Source of the DNA: Adenophora triphylla var. japonica
Lineage: Eukaryota > Streptophyta > Magnoliopsida > Asterales > Campanulaceae
Reading direction: 5' to 3'
NCBI GenBank assembly: GCA_022495995.1
Contig: JAFEMH010007453.1
Span: 1 to 64,000, forward strand
Length of the DNA stretch: 64,000 bases
Shown: piece after piece, positions 33,264 to 43,529 of the stretch
Position numbering within the stretch: position 1 is the first letter of the stretch
Layout of the letters: the number at the start of each line of letters is the position of its first letter
Position numbers and translations under genes: made by a program
Notes under the pieces: generated by a model
Seen by the model: only the letters and a program-made list of their open reading frames with translations
Databases searched by the model: none
Told to the model about the DNA's origin: nothing

Positions 33264-34192
33264 GATTGGAACCATAGTCGGGCTAACGACTTTAAACAAA
33301 TGCGCTGCTTGGGAGGCAACCCAATGAGGTATGTTTTATTTTTATGTTAATTATTGTTTAGTAGTGTCTTGCTATCTTTCGAACTTAAGGCACGCTTTTG
33401 TTCTCTTCGCTATGAGGACATAGCATGTTTTGAGTTTGGGAGTGGGCAACTCTCCGAGTTTGTGGGTTTATAGGGGAGTGTATATAGTGTCACCCTCTAA
33501 AAAAAAATAGAAAAATTTAAAAAAAAATTTGTTCTTTTCATAGTTGGGATGTTGGCCAAAGTCTGTGATGATTAGAGTGTGTTTTAATTTTAGAATCACA
33601 TGTGCTATTATTAGTGTGGTGATTGGGATTGCATTGAAACATTTAAATTATGATTGCACCACCTCTCACTTCCGTATCATATCCTTGGTCATTGTCATCA
33701 ACTTAGGTGCCTTTTATGGGATCACTTTGTGTATTCTCGGGGTCCCTAGAACATGTTTGCATGATTGTCAATAACACGTCAATAGGTTACTTGATATATA
33801 TGGCTATTCTTTGAATCCCTTTTTGTGAGCTTTAAACTTTCTAGTCACTAAAAATTCGCTAGAACCCCTTTTGAGCTTGAAAAAGAATGGAATCTCTCAC
33901 AAAGTGGGAGGTTATCCTAGACCACCATTCGCCTTCAATTGTACCCTCATTGTCCTACCCTTTTAACCTATACACAAATTTAATTTTTCTCACCTTTTCA
34001 AGAAAGTGAAACTAGGGAATGAATTGGAAATTGTGGGGGAAGTTTGGAAAATCAAGGGTGGGGTGGAAAGTGGTCACGAAAATAAAGAAAAGGGTCATGT
34101 TATGTAATGAAAAGAGGGGCTTGATAAAAAAAAAAAAAAAATAAAAAAAAAAAAAACAAATAATGAATGCACATTCTCCGTGATGTAATTGT

Positions 34193-34228
<36 letters not shown>

Positions 34229-34925
34229 GAAAAAATGAAAAAAATCGAGCCCTCTCTAATGTCAAAGTGGAATTGTATTTCAAGGTGACCAAAGGAAGTA
34301 GTGGAATGTGCTCAACCCCATGTTGATGTATGAAAAAGTTTTAGTTTGTGGGTTGGCACATTGGAAAGTAATAAGGGTGAGTGGAGGATGTATTGTTAAA
34401 AGAAGGCTTTCTAGATTCACTTTCATATTTTCGTATGTCCTTGCCTTCATTTGTAACCATGAACCTAGCCCTGCGATCTTTCGCACCTTAACTTTTGAGC
34501 CATATTATTCTTTCAATATCGAGTAACCGGGTTGACAATCGTGTAAATATGCATATGCGTGTCCTTTTTGGGTTGTAATATCTATAACATATTGATTTAG
34601 AGCATCGCTTAGTGAATCCATAAACAATCTTAGGTTGCTGGCAGTGACCTCCCATAATTCATTCATCATTCAGGCCGCGGTGGAAAATTGTGAGTTTTAT
34701 GCTTCAATGTGATTGTAATTCCATTACTGTGGTGATACTTGTTGATTATGTGTGTTGGTGAGAATCTGAGACTTGTATGGCCAATGAATCATCTGTGATA
34801 GAACATCCCAAAAATATTATTTTGTTTTTTTTTAATATTTTATTATTAGTATTTAGAGTAGTTTTATTTTACTTCTTTTAGTTTTGTTTTACTCGGGACG
34901 AGCAAAAGGTTAGTTTGTGGGTGTT
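33264..34925 (+). other. Non-coding 3' region of the Athila-like element
   Basis: Begins with GGGAGGCAACCCAATGAGG, a stretch common after Athila-type genes. Two long A-rich tracts (about 34125-34158 and 34195-34225) follow, and it ends CGGGACGAGCAAAAGGTTAG then TTTGTGGGTGTT as purine-rich tract. No reverse transcriptase or integrase remnants seen on either strand. Confidence 0.7.
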
Positions 34926-36537
34926 TGATGGATGTGTATTTACCCATCCAAATGATGCACTTTTAGGCTTTCTTTGTGTTTGATTCCCGAGTTTTATGTA
35001 TATTTGATGTGGTTTGTGAGTATTTTATGAGTACAGGGTATAGAGCTGATCAAAAGTGCATTTTATGGCTAAAAAGTGCAAAAGGAATAAAGTGGAGCGG
35101 AGCAGAGAAGAAAAAAAACTGAAATTATGAGCTCAAGGACTAAACTGGCATTTGGAAGCTTTTGGACTAAATTGAAAATATTGGAAAATTCAGGGACTGA
35201 ACTGGGAATATGGAATTTTTGGACGAATTTGATTTCTAAAAATTCGTGGGATTAAATGAAAAATAAAATCTCAAAGAGCGAAGCGTAGAAGAAGTCATTA
35301 AAGTGGTCAAAGTGCGACTGCAAAATTGTGAGACGAAACGAATAACAATTGATACTAAACACAGGCCTAGCAATTGGAGCCACGGCTGGTATATGGCCGA
35401 GGACAAGCTGGTATGTGGCCGGCCAAGTTGGGCCATTTGGGGCCAAAGGAGGGGCTGCTTGGGCCAAGGCTTGGGAAATGAGGTGAAACCCACTGCAACC
35501 AAGGGCGACCGCGCTATCCTGCAAGAGCGGCCGCGCCACAACAAGAAAAGTCTCGGCCAACTTACGGCCAACTAGGGCGGACGCGGTGTCAACGAGGGCG
35601 GCCGCGCTCAAGCCTCTTCAAAGAACAAAAATCACGTATTAATCAGGGGCATTCTTGTACTTTCTCAGCCGTGGATCACAGTTTCACCCTATTCCTCCTA
35701 TAAAATCACAGCAGCCACGTAAAGAAAAGGGGATTTTATCATATCATATTTATTATTTTTCTTTTCTTTTGACAATTCCATTGAAGAAGAAGAATATTTA
35801 TTCATCAATCCAGGTTTTTATTATTTGTAAATTATGAGTAGCTAAATTCTTTAGATTTGTAGATTGTTTTGATCTTTACCGAATTTCTATGCATTAATAT
35901 TTTAATTCTTTCTATTTGATTCCTTCTAGTTCATTAATAGATTTTAAATTCTTGTTCTTAGATTTGAGACGTATGTTAAGATACGAACTCATCTTTGAAT
36001 AATTGGGTATCGAATTCGCCATTAATTTGGGATTTTGATACATAGACCATTATTAATTGAATAACTTTAATCGGGGCCGTAATAGAAATCGATTAAAATT
36101 AGGTTTTCATATTCTTGTGTTCTTAATGTATTCTTGGCATATTATGGAACCGTAATAGAATTTACAATATTAAGAGAATATTTAGGATTGTAATCCGGCC
36201 ACCTAACCGTATCGATCCTAGCTAAAGTGAATGAACCCTAGAAGTTGAGTTAATGTTTTATAAGTAAAATTCTGCATAGAATGATGGTAAAGTGAAATCC
36301 AATCTACGAATCTCTGCTCATAATCTGTTTTCTCGCTTAGTTAGTTTTAGTTATTTATTTTATGCTCTTAGTTTCAAATCAAAATTATAAACTTTGGCTA
36401 CTAAAATTCACTGCTTTCACTTTATTTGTTTACCAACGAGTCTCTGTGGATTCGACCCCTGCAATTGCATACTGCTACACCGGTAGTGAGTACACTTGCT
36501 CGGTATTTTTATTACAAGAGGGAGTTTTCCTCCATCA
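34926..36537 (+). repeat. 3' LTR of the Athila-like element
   Basis: Copy of 29212-30821, two bases longer; ends CCTCCATCA followed by GCTCG. Confidence 0.95.
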
Positions 36538-36540
36538 GCT

Positions 36541-36720
36541 CGCTAGATTGAAAACCCGTAAAGGGCGGTCTAGGCAAAAGTTAGAGCAAACAAACAAAAT
36601 AAAAAAAAAATTTGACGAAAGTGAACTACGACGACCTGAGCCCCTTGGTTCTCATTGTAAAAGGGGAACGTAGGCAGCCTTAATCGGCGCGGTCCAAAAA
36701 ATAAATAAAAATCCAGTCTG
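36541..36720 (+). other. Tat-B post-pol structured region: hairpin copy 2 and CTACG/CGTAG stem-loop
   Basis: GCTAGATTGAAAACCCGTAA with GGGCGGTCTAGG repeats the hairpin at about 29150. At 36626-36673 CTACG pairs with CGTAG around an inner CCCCTT/AAGGGG stem. The inner stem differs from those at 4825 and 42235 but pairs equally well. Confidence 0.55.
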
Positions 36721-36905
36721 TTTTTATTAAAGAAATAAACTTTTTCATTCCCACAATCAATGCATGATTACACTTATTTGATGAGTCTAAGCTCGACTAT
36801 ACTAATGACCACATAACTTGCAAAAGAAACTAAAAAAATTAAAAGACAAAATAAATAGCTAATGTGTCTGCATGTGACTGTGGGTGGATACTCGGACATA
36901 TAGGT

Positions 36906-38326
36906 CTACTCCTTGGCACTAGGCCCCTCATCTCCGTCCTTCTTCTTCTTGGCGGCTCGTCGAGTCGGTTTCTTCTTGCTCTCTCTCTTAAAGTAAGGCG
37001 AATGCTTCTTCTTCAATGGGGGAACCGCCTCGATCGCCTTGCCCTTCAACTTCCGCTCAATCTTCTTGGGAGGATGCTCCTCCACTGTGTCTAAAGAGAT
37101 CCCCAAAGCTTCCCTGTCTCTGAGAAAACGGCTCGAAGATATGTTAGGAATCAATCTCCGACTCAAGTTATATAAAATCTCCCTCATCGGTCCCAAGTTT
37201 TCTTCATACCATGTCAAATAAGCGTGTGACAAATGAGTGCTAAGGGTCCGCTGCGCAAGATAAACTCGTGGCATCCCATGAGAACTCCATAAGCTTACCA
37301 TCAAAACTGAAACACCAATGTCCATTGGAAGAACCTTCGCGTAATCATCAAACTCGAAGTTCCCCAAGTTTGAGGACGGATCTGCTCCATGCCATACTGA
37401 CGAAGTACCCGCTCCGCATAGTAAAAAGCGGTGGTCTCAAAAGCTGGTACACGAATCAAGCATTGCCCAAGCTGAAGGCTCCGGATAAAGGAGAGACCCC
37501 AATGCTGTACTCGCCAATGAATCCTGTCGGTATCCACCTCCGCCAAGTACATCTTCCACTCCCGCTCTGATAAGACAGAAAGCGGATCAACCTTCCTCCT
37601 GCAACCGTGAAACCAAGGCTTGACACTCGAAGGGGGAATCTCTAGAACAAAAAGTCGATCCTCAAGCCATGTGGTCAGTAGTTTGGCACTGCCCCTAGTC
37701 ATAAGTGGAGCACCCCTAGCTATCTGAGATATACCATGAAGTGTCTCGCCCAAGAGAACCGGAACAATGCTCCTCCTAGAATGGGCCTGATCAACCATAT
37801 CCAGGCAACCACTGGTAGCTACCCCCACATAAGGAGAAAACAGAACCTTGGAAAATAAGCAGAGGGCCAGGCAATCCAAAGCAAAATCCGAGTCAAAGTC
37901 ATCACCATGAGCAAACCTCCCCGGCAAAACACAAATATCTATGTCTACACCCTCAACCAAGCCCCTAGCCACAGCCGTGGGAACACGAAGAAATTTAGCC
38001 ACCCTTGTCACCAACGGAACTCGATCCTGAGGAACTGCTATCAAACTGACATCTTCCCCTCCGCACAAAGCAAGAAAATCCTCATAGGTGGGTGTAATCT
38101 CGTTGTAAGAAAAGTTGAAGACGTGATTAGATTCGTCCCAAAAAGCAGCCGCAGCATGTAGGAGATTCCAGTTGGGATGCATGGGCAAAAGGGACCAAAT
38201 ACACTTTACCCCAAAGCGTTTGTCAAAGGCATGACGAACGGAGCGAGGTACCTTAGATACCCAAACGGCCAAATCACTCTCAAAATTGCTTTGCTTCTCC
38301 ATCAAAACAGAAGGGTGGGAATTCAT
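36906..38326 (-). pseudogene. Antisense gene B of Tat-B: PMD/DUF7745-like protein with basic tail, one frameshift
   Basis: Minus-strand ATG at 38326 (MNSHPSVLMEKQSNFESDL). The core reads LLHAAAAFWDESNHVFNFSY then NEITPTYEDFLALCGGED, the F-x-F-x-x-x-E-x-T-P-T-x-E-D pattern of plant mobile domain and DUF7745 families. Later blocks: LPGRFAHGDDFDSDFALDCL, FSPYVGVATSGCLDMV, SVLSEREWKMYLAEVDTDRI. Near 37370 a one-base shift moves the true frame to NLGNFEFDDYAKVLPMDIGV, ending with a lysine-rich tail (KKKHSPYFKRESKKKPTRRA) and stop at 36906. No intron is evident. Upstream are a minus-strand TATA box (38421-38430) and a GATCG motif array. Function unknown; the tail suggests a nuclear, nucleic-acid-binding protein. 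Confidence 0.75.
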
Positions 38327-38420
38327 TGTGTTGTTGATTCACGGCAAGGGAAGAGAGCAATAGCAGCGAAAGAGACAAAGAAAAGAAGAAAAGTGTGCGT
38401 ATACCGTCGGCTGCAAGGGT

Positions 38421-38602
38421 GTTATATAGGTTTTGGTATGGGATTCCATACAGAAAAGGACAAATAAGGAATCCGTGCAGGAAAAGGAGAGTGTTGGGCC
38501 GATCGGCCCATTGCTCAGAAACAACCGCCGCCTTTCAGCATAAGGCCGATCGGACCTTTAATTTTGGGCCGATCGGACCTTTAAATTAAGGTCGATCGAC
38601 CC
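38421..38602 (-). promoter_or_regulatory. Gene B promoter: TATA box and GCCGATCG array
   Basis: On the minus strand CCTATATAAC (38430-38421) lies about 95 bp before the ATG. Motif copies start (plus-strand numbering) at 38498, 38545, 38568 and 38591: spacings 47, 23 and 23 bp, the same period as in the LTR, with one eroded position between the first two. Forms include GGGCCGATCGGCCC and GGTCGATCGACCC. Confidence 0.75.
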
Positions 38603-38902
38603 TTTGGCTTCCCCAAGTACGGCACAGCTTCAAGCAGCCCAAGGATTCCAAGGCCCCACCTTTTTATTACTTTTTAGTTTTAGTTTTATTTTGTTTTATT
38701 TTATTACAATATTATCCTCAATGCAGTGTACAAAAATAGATAATGTCCAAAAATAGAAAATGTACATAAATAGAAGGTGCTAACTTTTATATATTAAATC
38801 CATAGACTAGTACATAAATCAGTTGCATACATGAGTGAGTCAGCATAAAAATAGAGTCTGCATGCTCCTTTTTTACTACAGGTACTACGAAATGAAAAAG
38901 TC

Positions 38903-41346
38903 CTAATGGCCCCGACGGGAGGTCGAGGCACGACCTCGGGAAAATCCGGATGTCGAGCTACCATCACCATGAAAGCGCTGTCTCCACTGCGCCGGATCCA
39001 CATCCACTGATCTCCGGGATTGGCAGGAAAATGTCGACCCTGCACTCCTCAGCAGACGGGTCAGAATGTTGGTCTGCCTCACAGCCCGTGCGTAAGACTC
39101 CCGGGTAACCTGCGAAAATCAAGCGCGATAGTTACATCACAGCTGAAATAATCAATGAATGAAGAGGAATAGTAAGAGGCATACCCCGCCAGCACCGCCG
39201 GGAGGAAGCTGAGCACCCTCCACCTCATCGGCCTCTGTAGGTGCCAAGTCTACCCGCACCTCCCCGTCGGCCATATGCACAATGAAATGATCAGGAAATG
39301 GAGGCATATCCACTATCTCGGGAGGTGCAGCACCCATCGGCTCGGAATAACCGACCCTCGCTCCCATACCAGCAGCCTCGACAGCCGCAGCAGCCCGCCT
39401 CACCACCTGCGGTGATCTCAGATAAAGCGCCACAAAATCCGCATAGTCCATACCAAGCTGGAACTGATGAGCAGGGACCCCAAACAGATACTCATCCCTC
39501 CTAGGCAACCGGTTCGGACACCACATGTTCCTCGGAGGATGTTGGGGCACATAAAGCGGAGCCCACGCATAGTGCTGCCTCGACACCCGCTCACCTAAAT
39601 ACATCTCATCAGCAAGCAGCCCGACCAGCAATCTGCGGGAAGCAGTCACATCTCGAACAACGCCAACTGTCTCAGAGGCCTCAGGTGTCCAAGGGTAGAG
39701 TAAGAACTCGGGCCTACTAGGACCATCAAGAACGGCCCTCAAATCGGATTCACGAACCGTCTTCGGATACCCCTCAATCCGATTTTCCTTCCTCCAGTAC
39801 CGCAAAACGGGCACATCCCGAGTCTGGTCCCGTAAAGTGAACGGCGCAACACCGAAAATCTCATAAACCCAGGCCTGCAAAAGACACGAAGGACGGATAT
39901 TTACAAAGACAGAAAGACAAGTAACAAGAAAAAAGACAGTAAAAGTGATGAAAGTAGGCATACCTCCAGAACAAACTGAAAGGCATCAAAAGAAGAGGTG
40001 TTGGACCTCGAAACAGTATCAAGAGCCCGGTACAGCTCAGCCAAGCCGGCCCCTCCCCAGGAGATGTCCCGCACTAAGCTCAAGTCAGACAAAGCACCCA
40101 ACAAGGAGAATCTTCATACTGGGCCCGAGTTGGGAAAAAGGGCCACTGAAAGACCGTACCAAAGAAATCCTCGGACGAGCGCGTCCAACCCATACTGGCC
40201 AACTCAGACCGATCAATGGCGGCCATGACAGCTTATACAGCCTCCCCGCGTCTACACCGAAATTTCTGCTCGAGCCTACGCTAGCGCCAAACAGCTGAAT
40301 CTACCGAGCCTTATCAGAATGAAGGGTCTCATCAAAGGGCAGTGCTATGTCCGTAAATCTCAATCCGGTAAGGACGGCAAAGTCTGTGGGAGTGATCGTG
40401 GCCTCACCCCAGCTCAAATGAAAAGTGTGCGTCGTGTCCCACCAAAACTCCCGACACGCCTTCACCACTGCCGTACACTTCCTAGTATGGACCATCAGCG
40501 AGACCATGTCAAAAAAGGGGCCCAACCCCAAGCTCCGTACCCTCTCACGAGGACTACCCTCACCAGCCGGCAGAAGTGCCCACAACTCACCAACCGCTCT
40601 AAGGGAGCTCCGTCCCTTCATCTTCTTCCCCTAACAGGTAAACACAGCAAAGGTACGTGTCATTACTCGCATTTTTAAAATAATAAATATTTTGTACATG
40701 CATAAAATATTTTGTTGTTAAAATAAAAGTTCTTTACCTTCATCCCGACGCGGGAACGAAGACCGGTGGATCCGTGATAAGTCAAGCCCGCATAGAAATC
40801 GGACTGGTTGTACAACATAAAGTGCAATCTCGAGGGCCGATAATTGCGCGAAGCCCGCCGCCTCCGAGCCTCAACGCCCCCACCAACATCACTCCTATCG
40901 CTCTCCCCGGCGTTAGGATCGCCTTCCCCTTCATCATCATCACCACTATCACCATTGCCGCCACCAGGACCGCCGTGTCCGCCGCCATCGCCGCCACCAG
41001 GACCGCCGTGTCCGCCGCCATTTCCACCATGGCTGCTGCCACCATTACCGCCCTGTCCACCACCGTGTCCACCATCAAAACCGCCCCCATAACCACCATC
41101 ATCACCACCTCCATAACCCCCATAACCACCATCAAAGCCTCCACCCATTTGGCCATAACCGCCCCTAACACTACCAGAATCATGGCTCCCTCCTCCACCA
41201 TAACCACTAGCAGAAACTCCTCCGCCATAGCCATGAAAATCACCACCGTACGAGCCCAACGAAGGATTCTCCGATCGGTTGAGCAAGAGCTCCAAAGCAG
41301 CAACATCGGGATCCATGGCAAGCAAGACCTTAGCACAACTCGGCAC
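38903..41346 (-). pseudogene. Antisense gene A of Tat-B: glycine-rich plant mobile domain protein, four exons
   Basis: Minus-strand gene. Exon 1 (from 41346, or internal ATG 41316, to 40738) encodes MDPDVAALELLLNRSENPSL, a long GGYGG/GGHGG glycine-rich region and RPSRLHFMLYNQSDFYAGL. It ends AAG|GTAAAG. Exon 2 (40630-39964) starts in phase and carries the PMD core THTFHLSWGEATITPTDF plus VLTGLRF and, after a frameshift near 40300, LGALSDLSLVRDISWGGAGL. Exon 3 (39874-39185) reads AWVYEIFGVAPFTLRDQTRD ... EMYLGERVSRQHYAWAPLYV ... PRRDEYLFGVPAHQFQLGMD. Exon 4 (39109-38903) ends in an R/S/G-rich tail (STSGFSRGRASTSRRGH). GT/AG borders fit throughout. One frameshift makes it a likely pseudogene or an assembly error. 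Role unknown; PMD relatives act in gene silencing. Confidence 0.8.
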
Positions 41347-41423
41347 AAATCAATGGAACTCAAGAAGTTTTCCGGCAAGAAAAAGCTTTAGAAAAAAACG
41401 TGAAAAGAGAAGGGAAGGTGGCG

Positions 41424-41590
41424 TCTTTTAAGGCCGATCGACCGAAATTTCTGGCCAATGGGAGTGAAGGGCCGATCAGCCCATTAGTTTGTGTTTCTTC
41501 AGGGGCCATCGAACGGCCAGGATTTCACCTCAGCGACGCGGATCCGCGTCCATCGTATTCAACCAATCAGACGGAAGGTCCGATCGGCCC
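41424..41590 (-). promoter_or_regulatory. Gene A promoter region with GCCGATCG motifs
   Basis: Motifs at 41433 (GGCCGATCGACC), 41471 (GGCCGATCAGCC), 41505 (degenerate GGCCATCGAAC) and 41578 (GTCCGATCGGCCC), 80-265 bp upstream of the minus-strand starts. Spacing (38, 34, 73) is less regular than in the LTR or gene B. A TTAAAAG stretch on the minus strand next to 41430 may serve as TATA. Confidence 0.6.
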
Positions 41591-41771
41591 TTCACCTCTC
41601 CGCCTGACACGCGTCCCCTCGGTCACATCGGTTGACCAGGTTATTAAATAACCTCCCCCTTTTTCAAAAAATCCCCCTTTTTTCAAAAAACCCCCATTTT
41701 TCAAAAAAACCTCCGTTTTCAAAATAAATTCTTTCCAAAATCCTTTTGCTTTATCATTTATAATTATTTCG

Positions 41772-42110
41772 GGGTGACTCCCTCACAGTCAAAATTTCTA
41801 TTTTTTCGGGGTGACTCCCACAGAGTCAAATTTCTAAATTTTGGGGGTGACTCCCGCAGAAGTCAAAATCACAATTTTGGGGTGACTCCCGCAGAAGTCA
41901 AAATCACAATTTTTGGGGTGACTCCCGCAGAAGTCAAAATCACAATTTTTGGGGTGACTCCCACAGAAGTCAAAATCACAATTTTGGGGTGACTCCCGCA
42001 GAAGTCAAAATCACAATTTTTGGGGTGACTCCCGCAGAAGTCAAAATCACAATTTTGGGGTGACTCCCGCAGAAGTCAAACTCTCACAAAATTTTTGGGT
42101 GATTCCCGCA
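41772..42110. repeat. 36-37 bp tandem repeat, about 9 copies, each with a short inverted repeat
   Basis: Unit GGGGTGACTCCCGCAGAAGT then CAAAATCACAATTTTT. TGACT and AGTCA in each unit can pair over an 8-base loop. It lies between the gene A promoter and the 3' stem-loop, in the same place as the unrelated arrays of Tat-A. Confidence 0.9.
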
Positions 42111-42234
42111 CAGTTACATTCCAGTGACTCTCATACAGTCACATATTTCCGGGTGATTCCCACACAAATCGCATCTTTGGTTTGAGACGTTGCACGTCCG
42201 CCATTCTCGGGTACTAAACGCCCACTCTTTCGAA

Positions 42235-42269
42235 CTACGACTTGGCTTGATTCCTTTTGGGATACGTAG
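42235..42269 (+). other. CTACG/CGTAG stem-loop near the Tat-B 3' LTR
   Basis: Outer stem CTACG (42235-42239) with CGTAG (42265-42269); inner ATTCC/GGGAT with one G-T pair. Followed by GGGTCCAGCC as in Tat-A (about 4877). The purine tract TCGAGGGGCTAC (42440-42451) precedes the LTR. Confidence 0.6.
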
Positions 42270-42451
42270 GTAGCCCGACGTGGGTCCAGCCGCTCGACCT
42301 ACCTGGTCATCCTTTTGCGACTCAGCTCGAGTCCAAACCTCATATCCGCAAGATCATTTTCTTACCTCCTGAAATCCCTTTTTTCAGGACGGATCCTATT
42401 TTTCTATCGTCGACCCCACTTGTCTTACAAGAAGCGTCGTCGAGGGGCTAC

Positions 42452-43524
42452 TGTTAGTACCCGGTCCGAAAAAAGGCATTCTTAATGTCTGGCCCGGTTT
42501 AATTAATTGGAAACCCTAAAAATCCCTAAAATCCCTTCGTCCGTACCCCGCCGTCATTTGCCTTCGTGGAAAGTACGCCAAGCAAAGTGCCGATCGGCCC
42601 TTCAGCCATTGTATGGCCGATCGAACCTCTTATTTTGTGCCGATCGAACCCAAGATCATTGTGCCGATCGACCCTATCTTTTGTGCCGATCGACCCTTTA
42701 AAATAAGGCCGATCGACCCTTCAGCTGGCCCAGCCCAAGTACCGAAGCACTATAAATAAGTGTGCCCGGCTCCCATATTCAACACACAATTCACTCGGGA
42801 GAAACGAGACTACTCTTGTTTTACCCACAGTTCTTCCTACTCTCTTCGAATCGCCCTAGATTCGACCCCAAAGTCTTGCTACAATTGGTAAGACTCTTTT
42901 TAATATTTTTTGTTCTTTATTATATTTGCATGTTTATTATATTTTCATTGTTCCTTTATGCTAGATTTAGGACTGTTTTAATATATTTAAATATGCAATA
43001 GCCGAGGATGATCTAGGGTTTCGCCCAAGAAACCCAATGGATCTAGGAACTATTTCTTACTTTCCACCTTAGTTATAATTATCCCATGATCAACAATCCC
43101 CCAAGGATGAACGTTGATTAGTGCACCTTCCGAGGGCCTAACTCAAAGGTTCTAGGGTGTGATCATCAATTAATTCTTTCTCTCCCCTCCTCCTTATGCA
43201 TGATCCCATTTCTTCTATCTATTCCTGTAAACACCGCACACAACCAACACCCCACATGCTAGAAAGACCGATCCGTCGGGCAATAGGAGTGATAGCGTTT
43301 CTTCTTCTGTTGTAACTTGACCCCCGAACCCAATTACATGTTTAGCCTTTTTTCAAAGCTTTGGGCTATATCAAAGTGGCGTGGTGACTCTCAAAATTAA
43401 ACTAATACTTTAATATGGTTTAAAGCGAGTGTCACTAAATGAATATCCCATTTCGATCCGACATTTATATGATTATTTATTTCAAACTTCCGAATGCGCG
43501 TTGCATCGGGACGGGGTATTCACA
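42452..43524 (+). repeat. 3' LTR of Tat-B
   Basis: Same length and ends as 19865-20937, including the six-copy GCCGATCG array (42589-42719) and TATA box. About five single-base differences. Confidence 0.95.
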
Positions 43525-43529
43525 CTCAG

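Larger units (their letters stand above)
29212..36537 (+). mobile_element. Athila-like non-autonomous gypsy element encoding only gag and protease
   Basis: LTRs 29212-30821 (1610 bp) and 34926-36537 (1612 bp) differ at about three places by eye. GCTCG duplications (29207-29211, 36538-36542) are perfect. PBS TGGCGCCGTTGCCGGGGA. Two open reading frames (gag, protease) are intact; no reverse transcriptase, RNase H or integrase exists. Non-coding DNA of 1.66 kb follows. This is the youngest insertion in the window and its transposition must have used enzymes from elsewhere. Confidence 0.93.
19865..43524 (+). mobile_element. Tat-B: Ty3/gypsy Tat-like element with antisense cassette, holding a nested Athila-like element
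   Basis: LTRs 19865-20937 and 42452-43524 (1073 bp each) differ at about five sites by eye. Perfect CTCAG duplications flank it (19860-19864, 43525-43529). The PBS is TGGCGACTCCGCTAGGGA. Gag, protease, reverse transcriptase with RNase H, a second RNase H and integrase follow. The extra RNase H, the PBS type and extra genes between pol and the 3' LTR are features of the Tat/Ogre group. Pol is riddled with stops and shifts, so the copy is not autonomous. Confidence 0.92.

Noticed and set aside
40774..41391. Plus-strand frame rich in ITTIT and another rich in PPCPPP
   Set aside because: Complement of the glycine-rich exon 1 of gene A; low-complexity shadow frames.
36541..42110. CRISPR-like reading of regularly spaced repeats
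   Set aside because: Plant nuclear DNA; the units are contiguous tandem repeats without unique spacers.
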